A DNA stretch of 64,000 bases from Lactobacillus paragasseri (lineage in GTDB: Bacteria > Bacillota > Bacilli > Lactobacillales > Lactobacillaceae): the NCBI RefSeq assembly GCF_003584685.1, contig NZ_AP018549.1, positions 310,001-374,000 of the forward strand, given 5' to 3'. This document shows positions 50,947 to 60,119 of this stretch, one piece after another. The notes beneath the pieces are model-generated. The model was not told the origin of the DNA and searched no databases. It worked only from the letters and a program-made list of their open reading frames with translations. Position 1 is the stretch's first letter, and every line of letters starts with the position of its first letter. Position numbers and translations under genes: made by a program.

Positions 50947-52296
50947 TTAATAGTTTTTAGCTAAAGCGCCCATTGGATCCCAAGGAAGTAATTGAATTGG
51001 GGCTTTGCTTCCTTCATCAAATGCCTTCTTTAAGTCGTCGCTAAGGTATTTCTTGTTGATAACTGCTTGGTAAACAAATTTATCAAACCATTTATCACTC
51101 ATGACAAAGTAACCTTTAAATCCTGGTTTTTCGCCCCAAGAATTTTCAATCTTCCACTTAGTAGGTTTGCCATCTACTAAGTCAACACCAGTAATAACCA
51201 TGGCGTGATCCATCATGCTTTCCCCTGAATCAAGCATATCAGCTTTTGACATATCAAAGTTAACATCAAATAAATCATCACGCTTGTATAATTCGGTGTC
51301 TAGTAAACCGGCTTGGCGTTCAGAGTCCTTAACAACATTTGAACCAAACCAAACAACTTCACCATTTTTAAGTTGTTTGATAATTAAGTCCTTCATTTCA
51401 TCAACTGGTAAATTCAAGTGACGAACTTGACGACCGCCTTCAACATTTCCTAAGTATTCAACAGAAAATACCTTATGGAAAGGCTTATCTTTAGTTGGTG
51501 CATTAATTGTGGAAATGTATTCGCTCAAGTCCCAGTTAACATATTTCTTGAAGAAGTCTTGTGGACTCAAGTCAGCATCTCTGTGGTAATTACCATCATC
51601 ATCTTTATATTCAAAATCAAATTGCTTAGGTGGAACACCAAGAGAAATTGCTAAAATACGGTAAACTTCGCGAAGCATTTCATTCTTGCGTTCTTGAACT
51701 TCCGCTTCACTCTTACCAGCTTGAACCATCTTACGTAATTCAAGACCATCTTTTCTAAGTAAAGTATTCAAGGTATCGTTTAATGCACTAGAGTTAGTTG
51801 CATTAGCTGTTTCTGGGTAAACTTTCTTAGGAACAATACCGTATTTTTCAATAATTCCGCAAAGCATATCCCATTGACCACCATCTTGTTGCGGAGTAGC
51901 AAATAGGAAAGCAACTTTACGATCGCCTAAGTCCTTGTCAGCAGTAGCGATTACATTTTCAAAGAACCAGTTTGATTTTTCAAATTTATCCCAGAAGTTA
52001 GTGTAGTTTTGAGATAATTCAAAATCTTTAATTTTGAAGTTCTTTTGAATTGAATGACGCATAGTGTTTAAAGCACTGAACATCCAGCAACGGCCAGATT
52101 GTTTTTGGTTAGCAACTTTACCAGTATCAATTTCGATTGAAAAAGTTGGATCTAAATCAATCTTAGTTTGTAAATTTTGACTAGCCTTGAAAATACCGTT
52201 TTCTTGAGCAGCACGAGCTGCAATTTTGTTAGCTTTACTTGAGTTAAAGTCATTTTCAAAGTCATTAATAAGATCGTTTGTGATTTCCTTACTCAT
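50947..52296 (-). CDS. pepC: Aminopeptidase C (PepC, peptidase family C1)
   Basis: 449 residues, the usual PepC length. The papain-type triad is complete: Cys70 in QKQSGRCWMFS, His in MMDHAMVITGVD and Asn in WKIENSWGEK. It is cytosolic and hexameric in its family, and removes N-terminal residues from casein-derived peptides. The start has AAGGAGG. A TATACT -10 and the inverted repeat TTAAGT/ACTTAA (52323-52342) lie upstream on the minus strand. Confidence 0.97.
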   Translation of the reverse strand: MSKEITNDLINDFENDFNSSKANKIAARAAQENGIFKASQNLQTKIDLDPTFSIEIDTGKVANQKQSGRCWMFSALNTMRHSIQKNFKIKDFELSQNYTNFWDKFEKSNWFFENVIATADKDLGDRKVAFLFATPQQDGGQWDMLCGIIEKYGIVPKKVYPETANATNSSALNDTLNTLLRKDGLELRKMVQAGKSEAEVQERKNEMLREVYRILAISLGVPPKQFDFEYKDDDGNYHRDADLSPQDFFKKYVNWDLSEYISTINAPTKDKPFHKVFSVEYLGNVEGGRQVRHLNLPVDEMKDLIIKQLKNGEVVWFGSNVVKDSERQAGLLDTELYKRDDLFDVNFDMSKADMLDSGESMMDHAMVITGVDLVDGKPTKWKIENSWGEKPGFKGYFVMSDKWFDKFVYQAVINKKYLSDDLKKAFDEGSKAPIQLLPWDPMGALAKNY

Positions 52297-52322
52297 AGTC
52301 TTCCTCCTTAATTAAAAAAAGC

Positions 52323-52342
52323 TTAAGTATATTTTAACTTAA
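52323..52342 (-). promoter_or_regulatory. pepC promoter region with inverted repeat
   Basis: On the minus strand TTAAGT-TAAAATAT-ACTTAA overlaps the presumed -10 TATACT. Possible operator; regulator unknown. Confidence 0.4.
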
Positions 52343-52416
52343 ATTAAAGATAAATGTCTAGTGATTGAGAAAAAGAATATTGGTTCATAAAATTTATTAA
52401 AAAAATAAATGATTTT

Positions 52417-52432
52417 TTTCGTATATATAATC
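52417..52432 (+). promoter_or_regulatory. SigH/ComX-type box upstream of dut-radA
   Basis: TTTCGTATATATAATC shares CGTATATA with the comC and orphan boxes (11 of 16 positions identical). There is no TTGACA-like -35 upstream. It lies about 60 bases before the dut ATG. It also contains TATAAT, so a SigA role cannot be excluded. Confidence 0.5.
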
Positions 52433-52490
52433 AGGGACATCTTACGAGAATTAACGTAAAATATAGGTCTAGGAAAAAGAGGGGAAAATA

Positions 52491-53042
52491 ATGAAAAAAC
52501 GTGGTTTTGAAATAGTATCTAAATATCATAATGCAGGCTTGCACTTGCCGCAAAGACAAACAATTGCCAGTGCAGGTTATGATTTTGAATGTGCGCAAGA
52601 TATAGTTTTACCATCAATTTGGTGTATGAATTTTGTTAGAATTTTCAGATTAATTAGAAATAGCCATGAGCTGAATGAACGAGACCTTGAATTAGCAGAA
52701 AAAGTTTTAAAGCCTTTTTTAGTACCAACGGGAATTAAAGCCTATATGCCAGAAGATGAAGTTTTGATTCTTGCCAATCGCTCGTCGAACACTTATAAGC
52801 GTAATGTTACCTTGCCGAATGGGATTGGAGTAATTGATAGTGACTATTATAATAATGAAAAAAATGAAGGTGAGATTTACTTTCAGATGATTAATTACGG
52901 AGTTCGTCCACTAAAAATTAAGAAAGGCGAACGAATCGGTCAAGGAATTTTTATGCCTTATCTAAAAGCTGATAATGATGAACCAGTTCAAAGACAACGT
53001 CTTGGCGGATTTGGCTCTTCTGGAACAAGGAATGAGGAATAA
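52491..53042 (+). CDS. dut: dUTPase-family protein with an internal insertion
   Basis: 183 residues. Motif 1 is SAGYDFE, motif 2 ANRSSNTYKRN, motif 3 GVIDSDYYNN, motif 4 GERIGQGIF and motif 5 GGFGSSG, so the catalytic set looks complete. Compared with the usual length of about 148 there are about 36 extra, partly helical residues (SIWCMNFVRIFRLIRNSHEL...) between motifs 1 and 2. It removes dUTP and supplies dUMP. The stop overlaps the radA start by one base; dut-radA is also a competence-regulated pair in streptococci. Confidence 0.88.
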   Translation: MKKRGFEIVSKYHNAGLHLPQRQTIASAGYDFECAQDIVLPSIWCMNFVRIFRLIRNSHELNERDLELAEKVLKPFLVPTGIKAYMPEDEVLILANRSSNTYKRNVTLPNGIGVIDSDYYNNEKNEGEIYFQMINYGVRPLKIKKGERIGQGIFMPYLKADNDEPVQRQRLGGFGSSGTRNEE

Positions 53043-54421
53043 TGGCAAAAGTTAAAACACGTTATAAGTGCCGCAATTGTGGTTATATTTCAGCTTCTTA
53101 TTTAGGTAGATGCCCTAATTGCGGTGCCTGGAATCAATTTGAAGAAGAGACGCAAGAAGTAAAAAAAGTATCAACTAAGGCAACTGCTAGTCGCTTAATG
53201 ACTAAAATTGGAAATAATGATCCAGTAAAATTAAATGAAGTAAAAGCTGAAAAAGAAAAAAGAATTGTAACTCCTTTTGAAGAACTAAATCGAGTTCTAG
53301 GAGGCGGAATAGTTCCGGGTTCTTTAGTTTTAATTGGTGGAGATCCTGGAATTGGTAAGTCAACTTTGATGCTTCAAATTACCGGTGCTTTAGCTAAAGA
53401 GCATAGTGTTTTATATGTTTCAGGAGAAGAGTCGGCTAGTCAGATAAAGATGCGAGCTGATCGTTTAGGTGTAAGCAACAGCGGAATTTTGCTTTATCCT
53501 GAAACCAATATGCAGAATATTCGCGAACAGATTGATGAAATTAAGCCGGATTTTTTGGTAATCGACTCTATCCAAACAATGAATGAGCCATCTCTTGATT
53601 CGATGGTTGGATCAGCTTCTCAAGTTCGAGAAGTTACGAGTGAGTTAATGAAGATTGCCAAGAATGATCAGATTACTACTTTTGTTATTGGACATGTGAC
53701 TAAAGAAGGTGCAATTGCTGGCCCTAAGATTATGGAACATATGGTTGATACTGTACTTTACTTTGAAGGGGATGGCCACCATTCATATCGAATTTTAAGG
53801 TCTGTCAAAAATCGTTTTGGTGCAGCTAATGAGATTGGTATGTTTGAAATGAAAAATGAAGGACTAACAGAAGTAAATAATCCTTCAGCGATTTTCTTAG
53901 ACGAACGTTTACCAAATTCTACAGGTTCAGCAGTTGTCGTTTCGCTTGAAGGAACAAGGCCACTTCTAGCCGATATTCAAGCTTTGGTAACTCCAACTGC
54001 CTTTGGCTATGCTAAAAGAACTACTTCGGGGTTAGATTTCAATCGTGTAGCCTTATTATTAGCGGTTTTAGAAAAACGTGGTAACTTAATGTTACAAAAT
54101 CAAGATGCATTTTTAACGGCAACAGGTGGAATTAAATTAAATGAGCCAGCGATTGACTTGGCAATTTGTATGGCTGTAGCTTCTAGTTATAAAAATAAAG
54201 AAATTTCTTCTACTGATTGTTTTGTAGGCGAAGTTGGCTTAACCGGTGAAATTAGAAGAGTTAATCAAATTGAAGCTAGAGTTAAAGAAGCTGCTAAAGT
54301 AGGCTTTAAGCGAATTTTTATTCCAAAACATAATTTAACTACTGAGCTTAAGAATAATTCTGAGATTGAAGTAATTGGTGTAGCAAGTTTGCCGCAAGCT
54401 TTAAAACTGGTTTTTAATTAG
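53042..54421 (+). CDS. radA: DNA repair protein RadA
   Basis: 459 residues. Zinc finger CRNCG ... CPNCG (about 9-27), Walker A GGDPGIGKST (about 99-108), the RadA-specific KNRFG motif in RSVKNRFGAANEIG, and a C-terminal Lon-protease-like domain. RadA is a helicase that extends recombination intermediates in repair and transformation. Translationally coupled to dut. Confidence 0.97.
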   Translation: MAKVKTRYKCRNCGYISASYLGRCPNCGAWNQFEEETQEVKKVSTKATASRLMTKIGNNDPVKLNEVKAEKEKRIVTPFEELNRVLGGGIVPGSLVLIGGDPGIGKSTLMLQITGALAKEHSVLYVSGEESASQIKMRADRLGVSNSGILLYPETNMQNIREQIDEIKPDFLVIDSIQTMNEPSLDSMVGSASQVREVTSELMKIAKNDQITTFVIGHVTKEGAIAGPKIMEHMVDTVLYFEGDGHHSYRILRSVKNRFGAANEIGMFEMKNEGLTEVNNPSAIFLDERLPNSTGSAVVVSLEGTRPLLADIQALVTPTAFGYAKRTTSGLDFNRVALLLAVLEKRGNLMLQNQDAFLTATGGIKLNEPAIDLAICMAVASSYKNKEISSTDCFVGEVGLTGEIRRVNQIEARVKEAAKVGFKRIFIPKHNLTTELKNNSEIEVIGVASLPQALKLVFN

Positions 54422-54429
54422 AAGATAGA

Positions 54430-54458
54430 TTGAACTTTTGCTCGTTAAAAGTTACACT
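54430..54458 (+). promoter_or_regulatory. gltX promoter
   Basis: TTGAAC (54430-54435), 17-base spacer, TACACT (54453-54458), just after radA. No T-box leader. Confidence 0.75.
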
Positions 54459-54502
54459 TAAATGGATGAATTTTAATAAATTTTGAAAGAGGCGCTTTAA
54501 TT

Positions 54503-56002
54503 TTGGCAAAACAAAAAATCCGTGTTCGTTACGCACCAAGTCCAACAGGTCACTTGCATATTGGTAACGCACGTACTGCATTATTTAACTATTTATTTGC
54601 ACGTCATAATAAAGGGACTATGGTCTTAAGAATTGAAGATACTGACCAAAAACGTAATGTTGAAGGCGGTTCTAAGTCCCAAATGGAGAACTTGCACTGG
54701 TTAGGTATTGACTGGGATGAAGGTCCTGATAAGGGCGGCGACTTTGGCCCTTACCGCCAATCAGAGCGTAAAGATATTTACAATAAATACATTAAGCAAT
54801 TAATTGATGAAGGTAAGGCTTACTATTCATACAAGACTGAGGAAGAACTAGAAGCACAACGTGAAGAACAACGTGCAATGGGAATTGCTCCTCACTACAC
54901 TTATGAATACGAAGGTATGACCGCTGATGAAATTAAGCAAGCTCAAGCAGATGCAGAAGCAAAAGGCTTAAAGCCAGTTGTTCGTATTCACATTCCCGAA
55001 AATAGAACTTATGCTTGGGATGATATGGTTAAGGGTAAAGTATCATTTGAATCTGATACTATTGGTGGCGACTTTGTTATCCAAAAACGTGATGGTATGC
55101 CAACTTATAACTTCGCAGTTGTAATTGATGACCACTTAATGGAAATTACTCACGTTCTTAGAGGAGACGACCACGTAGCTAATACTCCTAAGCAATTAGT
55201 AGTTTATGAAGCACTTGGCTGGGAACCACCTAAGTTTGGTCATATGACTTTGATCATTAACTCTGAAACTGGTAAGAAGCTTTCTAAGCGTGACGAATCA
55301 GTTCTTCAATTTATTGAACAATATCGTGACCTTGGTTACTTGCCAGAAGCAATGTTTAACTTTATTACTTTGCTTGGTTGGTCACCTGTAGGTGAAAGCG
55401 AAATTTTCTCACAAAGAGAACTAATTAAGTCATTTGATCCTAAGCGTTTATCTAAGTCACCAGCTGCTTTTGATCAAAAGAAGCTTGAATGGATTAATAA
55501 CCAATACGTTAAGAAAGCCGATCGTGATGTTTTATTAGATCTTGCTTTGAACAACTTACAAGAAGCAGGATTGGTTGGCAAAGAAATTTCACCTGAAAAG
55601 ATGGAATGGGTTCGTCAATTGGTAAATATTTACGCTGTTCAAATGTCTTACACTAAGCAGATTGTTGATATTACTAAGATCTTCTTTGAAGAAGCTCCAG
55701 AATTATCTGATGCAGAAATCGAAGAGATTAAGAAAGACGACGCTCGTCCTGTAATTGAAGAATTCAAGAAACAATTAAATGCAATTCCTCGCTTTACTGC
55801 TGTTCAAGTAATGAACGCAATTCAAGCTACTCGTCATGAAACTGGCGTTAAGGGTAGAAAATTATTTATGCCAATTCGAATTGCTGCTACTCGTTCAATG
55901 GTTGGACCTGGTATCGGTGAAGCTATTGAATTAATGGGTAAAGAAAAAGTTAACAAGCACATTGATTTAACTTTGAAGCAATTAAGCGATTTAGGTCTTT
56001 AA
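54503..56002 (+). CDS. gltX: Glutamyl-tRNA synthetase
   Basis: 499 residues from TTG 54503. Class I HIGH motif in [20 protein letters not shown] motif KLSKRDES. The discriminating type charges only tRNA-Glu, the non-discriminating type also tRNA-Gln; in lactobacilli with a GatCAB system the latter is usual, which cannot be decided here. AAAGAGGCG upstream. Ends in a terminator. Confidence 0.97.
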   Translation: MAKQKIRVRYAPSPTGHLHIGNARTALFNYLFARHNKGTMVLRIEDTDQKRNVEGGSKSQMENLHWLGIDWDEGPDKGGDFGPYRQSERKDIYNKYIKQLIDEGKAYYSYKTEEELEAQREEQRAMGIAPHYTYEYEGMTADEIKQAQADAEAKGLKPVVRIHIPENRTYAWDDMVKGKVSFESDTIGGDFVIQKRDGMPTYNFAVVIDDHLMEITHVLRGDDHVANTPKQLVVYEALGWEPPKFGHMTLIINSETGKKLSKRDESVLQFIEQYRDLGYLPEAMFNFITLLGWSPVGESEIFSQRELIKSFDPKRLSKSPAAFDQKKLEWINNQYVKKADRDVLLDLALNNLQEAGLVGKEISPEKMEWVRQLVNIYAVQMSYTKQIVDITKIFFEEAPELSDAEIEEIKKDDARPVIEEFKKQLNAIPRFTAVQVMNAIQATRHETGVKGRKLFMPIRIAATRSMVGPGIGEAIELMGKEKVNKHIDLTLKQLSDLGL

Positions 56003-56019
56003 TTATTTCTGATAAAGTT

Positions 56020-56047
56020 AAAGCTACGTGAAAGCGTAGCTTTTTTT
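56020..56047 (+). terminator. gltX terminator
   Basis: AAAGCTACG, loop TGAAAG, CGTAGCTTT and a T-run. Confidence 0.88.
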
Positions 56048-56095
56048 GTTAGAATATACTAGGAAATAAATGTCTTAAGTGAAAGAAGGATGATC

Positions 56096-57508
56096 ATGAA
56101 GGTCTTTAATACTTTAACTCGGCAAAAAGAAGAGTTTAAGCCATTAGTAGCTGGTAAAGTAAGCATGTATGTCTGTGGACCAACTGTTTATAACTATATT
56201 CATATTGGAAATGCCCGTAGCGTGATTGCATTCGATACAATTCGTAGATATTTTGAATATCGCGGCTATGATGTGAAATATGTTTCTAACTTTACAGATG
56301 TTGACGATAAGATGATTAATGAAGCCCGCAAAGAACATACAACTGTGGGTGAACTGGCTAACCGCTATATTAAGGCTTTTATGGAGGATACAGAGGCATT
56401 AAATATTGAGCCAGCTACTCTTCATCCTAGAGCCACTCATGAAATTAAAGAAATTATTGATTTTGTTCAAGATCTAATTGATAAGGGCTTTGCTTATGAA
56501 GTTGACGGGGATGTTTATTATCGTGCTAAAAAGTTCCCTCACTACGGTCAATTAAGCGATCAAAATATTGCTGAACTTGAAGAAGGTGCTTCTGAACATA
56601 TTAATGAAGAAGAACAAAATAAGAAGGAGGATCCAATTGATTTTGCCTTATGGAAGGCTCAAAAAGAAGACGATGAAATTGCTTGGGATTCTCCATGGGG
56701 AAAGGGGCGTCCAGGTTGGCATATTGAGTGTTCAGTAATGTCAACTAAGTATCTCGGTGAGACGATTGATATTCACGGCGGTGGTCAAGACTTAGAATTT
56801 CCACATCATGAAAATGAAATCGCTCAAAGTGAAGCTAAAACTGGTAAGAAATTTGTTAATTATTGGATGCACAACGGTTTTGTAACTGTGGGTAAAAAAC
56901 AAGAAAAAATGTCAAAGTCGCTACATAATTTTGTAACTGTGCATGATATTTTAAAGGAAATTGATCCACAAGTTTTACGTTTCTATATGTCTAGTGTTCA
57001 ATATCGTCGTCCAATTAATTATTCTGAAGACGGTTTAAAACAAGCAGAGACTGTTCTTAAACGTTATCAAAATACCTTGCGTAATCTTGATGCTCGCTTA
57101 GCAGATGAGCAAGAACCTCTTGAAGATAATACTTTAAGGGATAATTTAACGCAGGCAAAGGCTGAGTTTATTGAAGCAATGGATGACGATTTTAATGTTC
57201 AAAATGCTTTGAGCATTATGTATGACCTAGCTTCAAACCTAAATACGCATCTTCAAAAAGATCAAGTGGATAAACCTGCTTTAAAAAAGGCCAAGAAATT
57301 GTTGCTTGATTGGCTTGAAATTTTTGGTGTTAGCTTTAATGAAAAGCAGGCTGATGACGAAGACGAGATCGAAGCTATGGTTGCTAAACGTGATGAAGCT
57401 CGTAAAAATAAAAACTGGGCTGAAAGTGATCGTTTAAGAGATGAACTACAAGCAAAAGGCATTGTAATTGAAGATACCCCACAAGGAACGAGGTGGCACC
57501 GTGCTTAA
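56096..57508 (+). CDS. cysS: Cysteinyl-tRNA synthetase
   Basis: 470 residues. Zinc and HIGH region [17 protein letters not shown], the zinc ligands in HIECSVMS and [14 protein letters not shown], and KMSKS in [15 protein letters not shown] 56096 has AAGAAGGA at correct spacing; ATG 56090 overlaps that site. First gene of cysS-mrnC-rlmB, overlapping mrnC by 8 bases. Confidence 0.96.
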   Translation: MKVFNTLTRQKEEFKPLVAGKVSMYVCGPTVYNYIHIGNARSVIAFDTIRRYFEYRGYDVKYVSNFTDVDDKMINEARKEHTTVGELANRYIKAFMEDTEALNIEPATLHPRATHEIKEIIDFVQDLIDKGFAYEVDGDVYYRAKKFPHYGQLSDQNIAELEEGASEHINEEEQNKKEDPIDFALWKAQKEDDEIAWDSPWGKGRPGWHIECSVMSTKYLGETIDIHGGGQDLEFPHHENEIAQSEAKTGKKFVNYWMHNGFVTVGKKQEKMSKSLHNFVTVHDILKEIDPQVLRFYMSSVQYRRPINYSEDGLKQAETVLKRYQNTLRNLDARLADEQEPLEDNTLRDNLTQAKAEFIEAMDDDFNVQNALSIMYDLASNLNTHLQKDQVDKPALKKAKKLLLDWLEIFGVSFNEKQADDEDEIEAMVAKRDEARKNKNWAESDRLRDELQAKGIVIEDTPQGTRWHRA

Positions 57509-57944
57509 GCCAAAGGTTTTGACAGAAAAAAAGACTAATCCAGATGCCTTAGGACCGCTTACCCTAGCTTATTTAGGTGATGGAGTGTATGAAGTTTATA
57601 TTAGACGCCACCTTGTGAAAGGCGGTATTGTGAAACCACAAATGCTTCAAAGATATGCAACGCACTATGTTTCAGCTAAAGCTCAAGCTGCTTTGATTAC
57701 AAAGATGCAAGACTTAAATATGCTTGATGAAAATGAATTAGCAGCCTTTAAGCGTGGAAGAAATGCTAAAAGTCATACCCACGCTAAAAATACTTCGATC
57801 AATACTTATAAGTTATCAACTGGTTTTGAAGCAATGTTTGGCTATTTAGATTTATTAGGCAAAAAAGAGCGTGTTGATGAGCTAGCAAATTGGTGCATTG
57901 ACCAAGTAGAACAGGGAGGATTAGACAACTATGAGTTCGAATAA
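57501..57944 (+). CDS. mrnC: Mini-ribonuclease III
   Basis: 147 residues from GTG 57501 with CGAGGTGG upstream. One RNase III catalytic domain without dsRNA-binding domain. [19 protein letters not shown] has the catalytic Asp, and [14 protein letters not shown] and [14 protein letters not shown] are family motifs. It matures 23S rRNA ends. Overlaps both neighbours. Confidence 0.94.
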   Translation: MLKPKVLTEKKTNPDALGPLTLAYLGDGVYEVYIRRHLVKGGIVKPQMLQRYATHYVSAKAQAALITKMQDLNMLDENELAAFKRGRNAKSHTHAKNTSINTYKLSTGFEAMFGYLDLLGKKERVDELANWCIDQVEQGGLDNYEFE

Positions 57945-58686
57945 TGATGAGTTTGTGTATGGACGTCATGCAGGAATCGACTTCTTAAAGACGCAAGATG
58001 CTAACTTAATTAATAAAGTTTTTTTACAAAATGGCGTTCAAGAAGAATTTGCTAATCAAGTTTATCAATTAGCACGTAAAAAGAATTTAGTTGTGCAGAA
58101 TGCTCCGAAAAATAAATTGGATCAAATGGTTAATCATGAAAACCATCAAGGATTAGTTTTAACAGTCGCTCCATTTGAATATGCGGATTTAGATAAGCTT
58201 CTTGATAAATTTGACCAAGATGGGAAAGATCCCTTTATTTTAATGCTTGATTCAATTGAAGATCCTCATAATTTGGGTTCAATCTTAAGAACTTGTGATG
58301 CAACAGGCGTTGATGCAGTAATTATTCCAAAAAGAAGAGCAACTGGCTTAACTTCTGTTGTTGCTAAGACTTCAACTGGTGCTATTGACTATGTTCCAGT
58401 TGCTCGAGTTAATAATTTAGTACAAACTACTAAAATGCTTAAAAAGCGCGGCTACTGGATTTTTGGTACTGCCATGAAAGGTGAAGATTACCGTAAGTGG
58501 AATGCTAATGGTAAGACTGTACTTGTAATCGGCAATGAAGGTAAAGGAATTTCACCTCTTCTTTTAAAGCAAATGGATCAAACTTTAACGATCCCGATGG
58601 TTGGACATGTTCAATCGCTAAATGCTAGTGTAGCAACTGGTGTTTTACTTTATGGGATGTTTAATAGCCGTCATCCAGAAAAATAA
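57931..58686 (+). CDS. rlmB: 23S rRNA 2'-O-ribose methyltransferase (RlmB/TrmH family)
   Basis: 251 residues. An N-terminal substrate domain (FVYGRHAGIDFLK) and a SPOUT knot with DSIEDPHNLGSILRTCDATG, LVIGNEGKGIS and MVGHVQSLNASVATGVLLYG. Methylates a 23S guanosine (G2251 in E. coli). Overlaps mrnC by 14 bases. In many lactobacilli sigH follows directly; here the lac operon lies between. Confidence 0.93.
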   Translation: MSSNNDEFVYGRHAGIDFLKTQDANLINKVFLQNGVQEEFANQVYQLARKKNLVVQNAPKNKLDQMVNHENHQGLVLTVAPFEYADLDKLLDKFDQDGKDPFILMLDSIEDPHNLGSILRTCDATGVDAVIIPKRRATGLTSVVAKTSTGAIDYVPVARVNNLVQTTKMLKKRGYWIFGTAMKGEDYRKWNANGKTVLVIGNEGKGISPLLLKQMDQTLTIPMVGHVQSLNASVATGVLLYGMFNSRHPEK

Positions 58687-58693
58687 AAATGTA

Positions 58694-58731
58694 GGAAAAC
58701 GCTTGCATATATTAATTGAACCTGATATGAT
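58694..58731 (+). promoter_or_regulatory. lac operon promoter with CcpA cre site
   Basis: TTGCAT (58703-58708), 17-base spacer, TATGAT (58726-58731) with TG before it. GGAAAACGCTTGCA (58694-58707) matches the cre consensus TGWAANCGNTNWCA at 12 of 14 positions and overlaps the -35, as expected for glucose repression by CcpA. Confidence 0.75.
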
Positions 58732-58757
58732 AACAATCAGTAAGAGATTGAAAAAGT

Positions 58758-58842
58758 AGATTGTTACTATTGGATTAGGCGAGACTACTGAATAACTCTA
58801 ACTAGCAATACGTTAGTGGAGTTTATTCAGTAGTCTTTTTTT
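58758..58842 (+). promoter_or_regulatory. RAT antiterminator and overlapping terminator
   Basis: AGATTGTTACTATTGG followed by ATTAGGCGAGACT (58758-58786) matches the ribonucleic antiterminator of BglG/LicT systems (GGATTGTTACTGC ... GCAGGCAAAACC type). Its 3' end overlaps the terminator AGACTACTGAATAA (58782-58795) / TTATTCAGTAGTCT (58823-58836) with a T-run. LacT binding would favour the first fold and let transcription proceed. Confidence 0.88.
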
Positions 58843-58868
58843 ATCCTTTTTTAAGGAGGTGGGGAGAA

Positions 58869-59732
58869 TTGTTGTTGATCAAGCGCGTGTTTAATAATAA
58901 TTCAGCTTTGGTTGAGCTAGGCAATAATCGTGAAGCAGTTGTAGTCGGAAACGGAATTGCTTTTAAAAAAACTGAAGGAAAGGAGATAGATACGAGTAAA
59001 GTTGAAAATATTTTTTATCTTGAAAATAGTGCAACAAAACGGACTATTTTCTCATTATTAAAGAATACACCAGTAGATATTGCTGTAACTACTATGCATG
59101 TCGTTGATCACGCACATAGAAAGTATCACTATGAATTATTTGATTATTTTTACTTGTCGTTGAGCGAGCATATTTTAGGAGTATATCGTCGAATCTTGGA
59201 TAATACTTATCAAGCAAGTCAAATTCCTGATATTAAAGATGAATATCCTCTGGAAAATAAAATTGCACAAGAAAGCGTAAAAATAATTGAACGGGATCTA
59301 AAAATTAATTTGCCGGTATCAGAAAGAAAAAATATTATGTTGCATTTAATTAATGCAAAGATTCCTGAAAAAAAGCAGTTTAATCAACCAAAAAATATGA
59401 TCAACATTGAAGAAATGCTGCATATAGTTCAGGTGATCCTTGATCAACATAATATTTATCGATTAGCTAGTAATAATGATGAATATGAGCGTTTTATGAT
59501 TCATTTGCAATATCTTTTCAGGAGATTAGAGCAGGGAGAAAAATTTCGCTCATCGGATATTACTAAAAAAGTAAAGGATGAATTAATATCCGAATATCCG
59601 GAATCATTTGCAGTAGTAAAAGAAATAGATGAACAGTTGAAACAAGATTTTCAATGGAAAATATCGGATGAGGAAAAGTTGTATTTGATTGTTCATATTC
59701 AAAGAATTTATGAGAAAAGTTCAAAATACTAG
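58869..59732 (+). CDS. lacT: BglG-family transcriptional antiterminator (LacT)
   Basis: 287 residues. An RNA-binding CAT domain (1-55, LIKRVFNNNSALVE) is followed by PRD1 (about 65-170, with TTMHVVDHAHRKYHYE) and PRD2 (about 172-280). Phosphorylation of PRD histidines by PTS proteins sets its activity. Three consecutive TTG codons (58869, 58872, 58875) could start it; AAGGAGGTGG lies just upstream. Its target is the RAT immediately before it. Confidence 0.92.
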   Translation: MLLIKRVFNNNSALVELGNNREAVVVGNGIAFKKTEGKEIDTSKVENIFYLENSATKRTIFSLLKNTPVDIAVTTMHVVDHAHRKYHYELFDYFYLSLSEHILGVYRRILDNTYQASQIPDIKDEYPLENKIAQESVKIIERDLKINLPVSERKNIMLHLINAKIPEKKQFNQPKNMINIEEMLHIVQVILDQHNIYRLASNNDEYERFMIHLQYLFRRLEQGEKFRSSDITKKVKDELISEYPESFAVVKEIDEQLKQDFQWKISDEEKLYLIVHIQRIYEKSSKY

Positions 59733-59741
59733 GAGAAAAAG

Positions 59742-60101
59742 ATGGTTAGTAAAGAAGAAATTTCAATGGTTGGATTTACAATTGTTGCTTATGCTGGAGA
59801 CGCAAAAACAGACTTGTTAAATGCTCTTAAATTAGCTCGTGAAGGAAAATTTGAAAAAGCTGAAAAGTTGATTGAAGAAGCAAATAATTCATTAGTAGAT
59901 GCGCATAATGCACAGACTAAGTTAATGAGTCAAGAAGCTAATGGAGAAGAATTAGAGACAACTTTTATTATGTCTCATGGACAAGATACACTAATGACAA
60001 CAATGCTTTTACGTGATGAAGTTAAATATTTCATTGACTTGTATAAGCAAAATTTAGCTTTGCGAGCTGAAATTGAGCAGCTTAAAGAAGAAATGAACTA
60101 A
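59742..60101 (+). CDS. lacF: PTS lactose-family enzyme IIA
   Basis: 119 residues, helical bundle. The phosphorylated histidine is His79 in IMSHGQDTLM. VGFTIVAYAGDAKTDLLNALKLAREG is the family start. Passes phosphate from HPr to IIB. ATG 59742 is used with TAGGAG upstream; a second Met lies at residue 9. Sits between lacT and lacE. Confidence 0.92.
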   Translation: MVSKEEISMVGFTIVAYAGDAKTDLLNALKLAREGKFEKAEKLIEEANNSLVDAHNAQTKLMSQEANGEELETTFIMSHGQDTLMTTMLLRDEVKYFIDLYKQNLALRAEIEQLKEEMN

Positions 60102-60119
60102 ATAAATGGAGGAGTAAAA

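Noticed and set aside
56000-56095. T-box leader for cysS (also considered for gltX and lysS)
   Set aside because: Leaders are too short and lack the GGGUGGUACCACG-type sequence.
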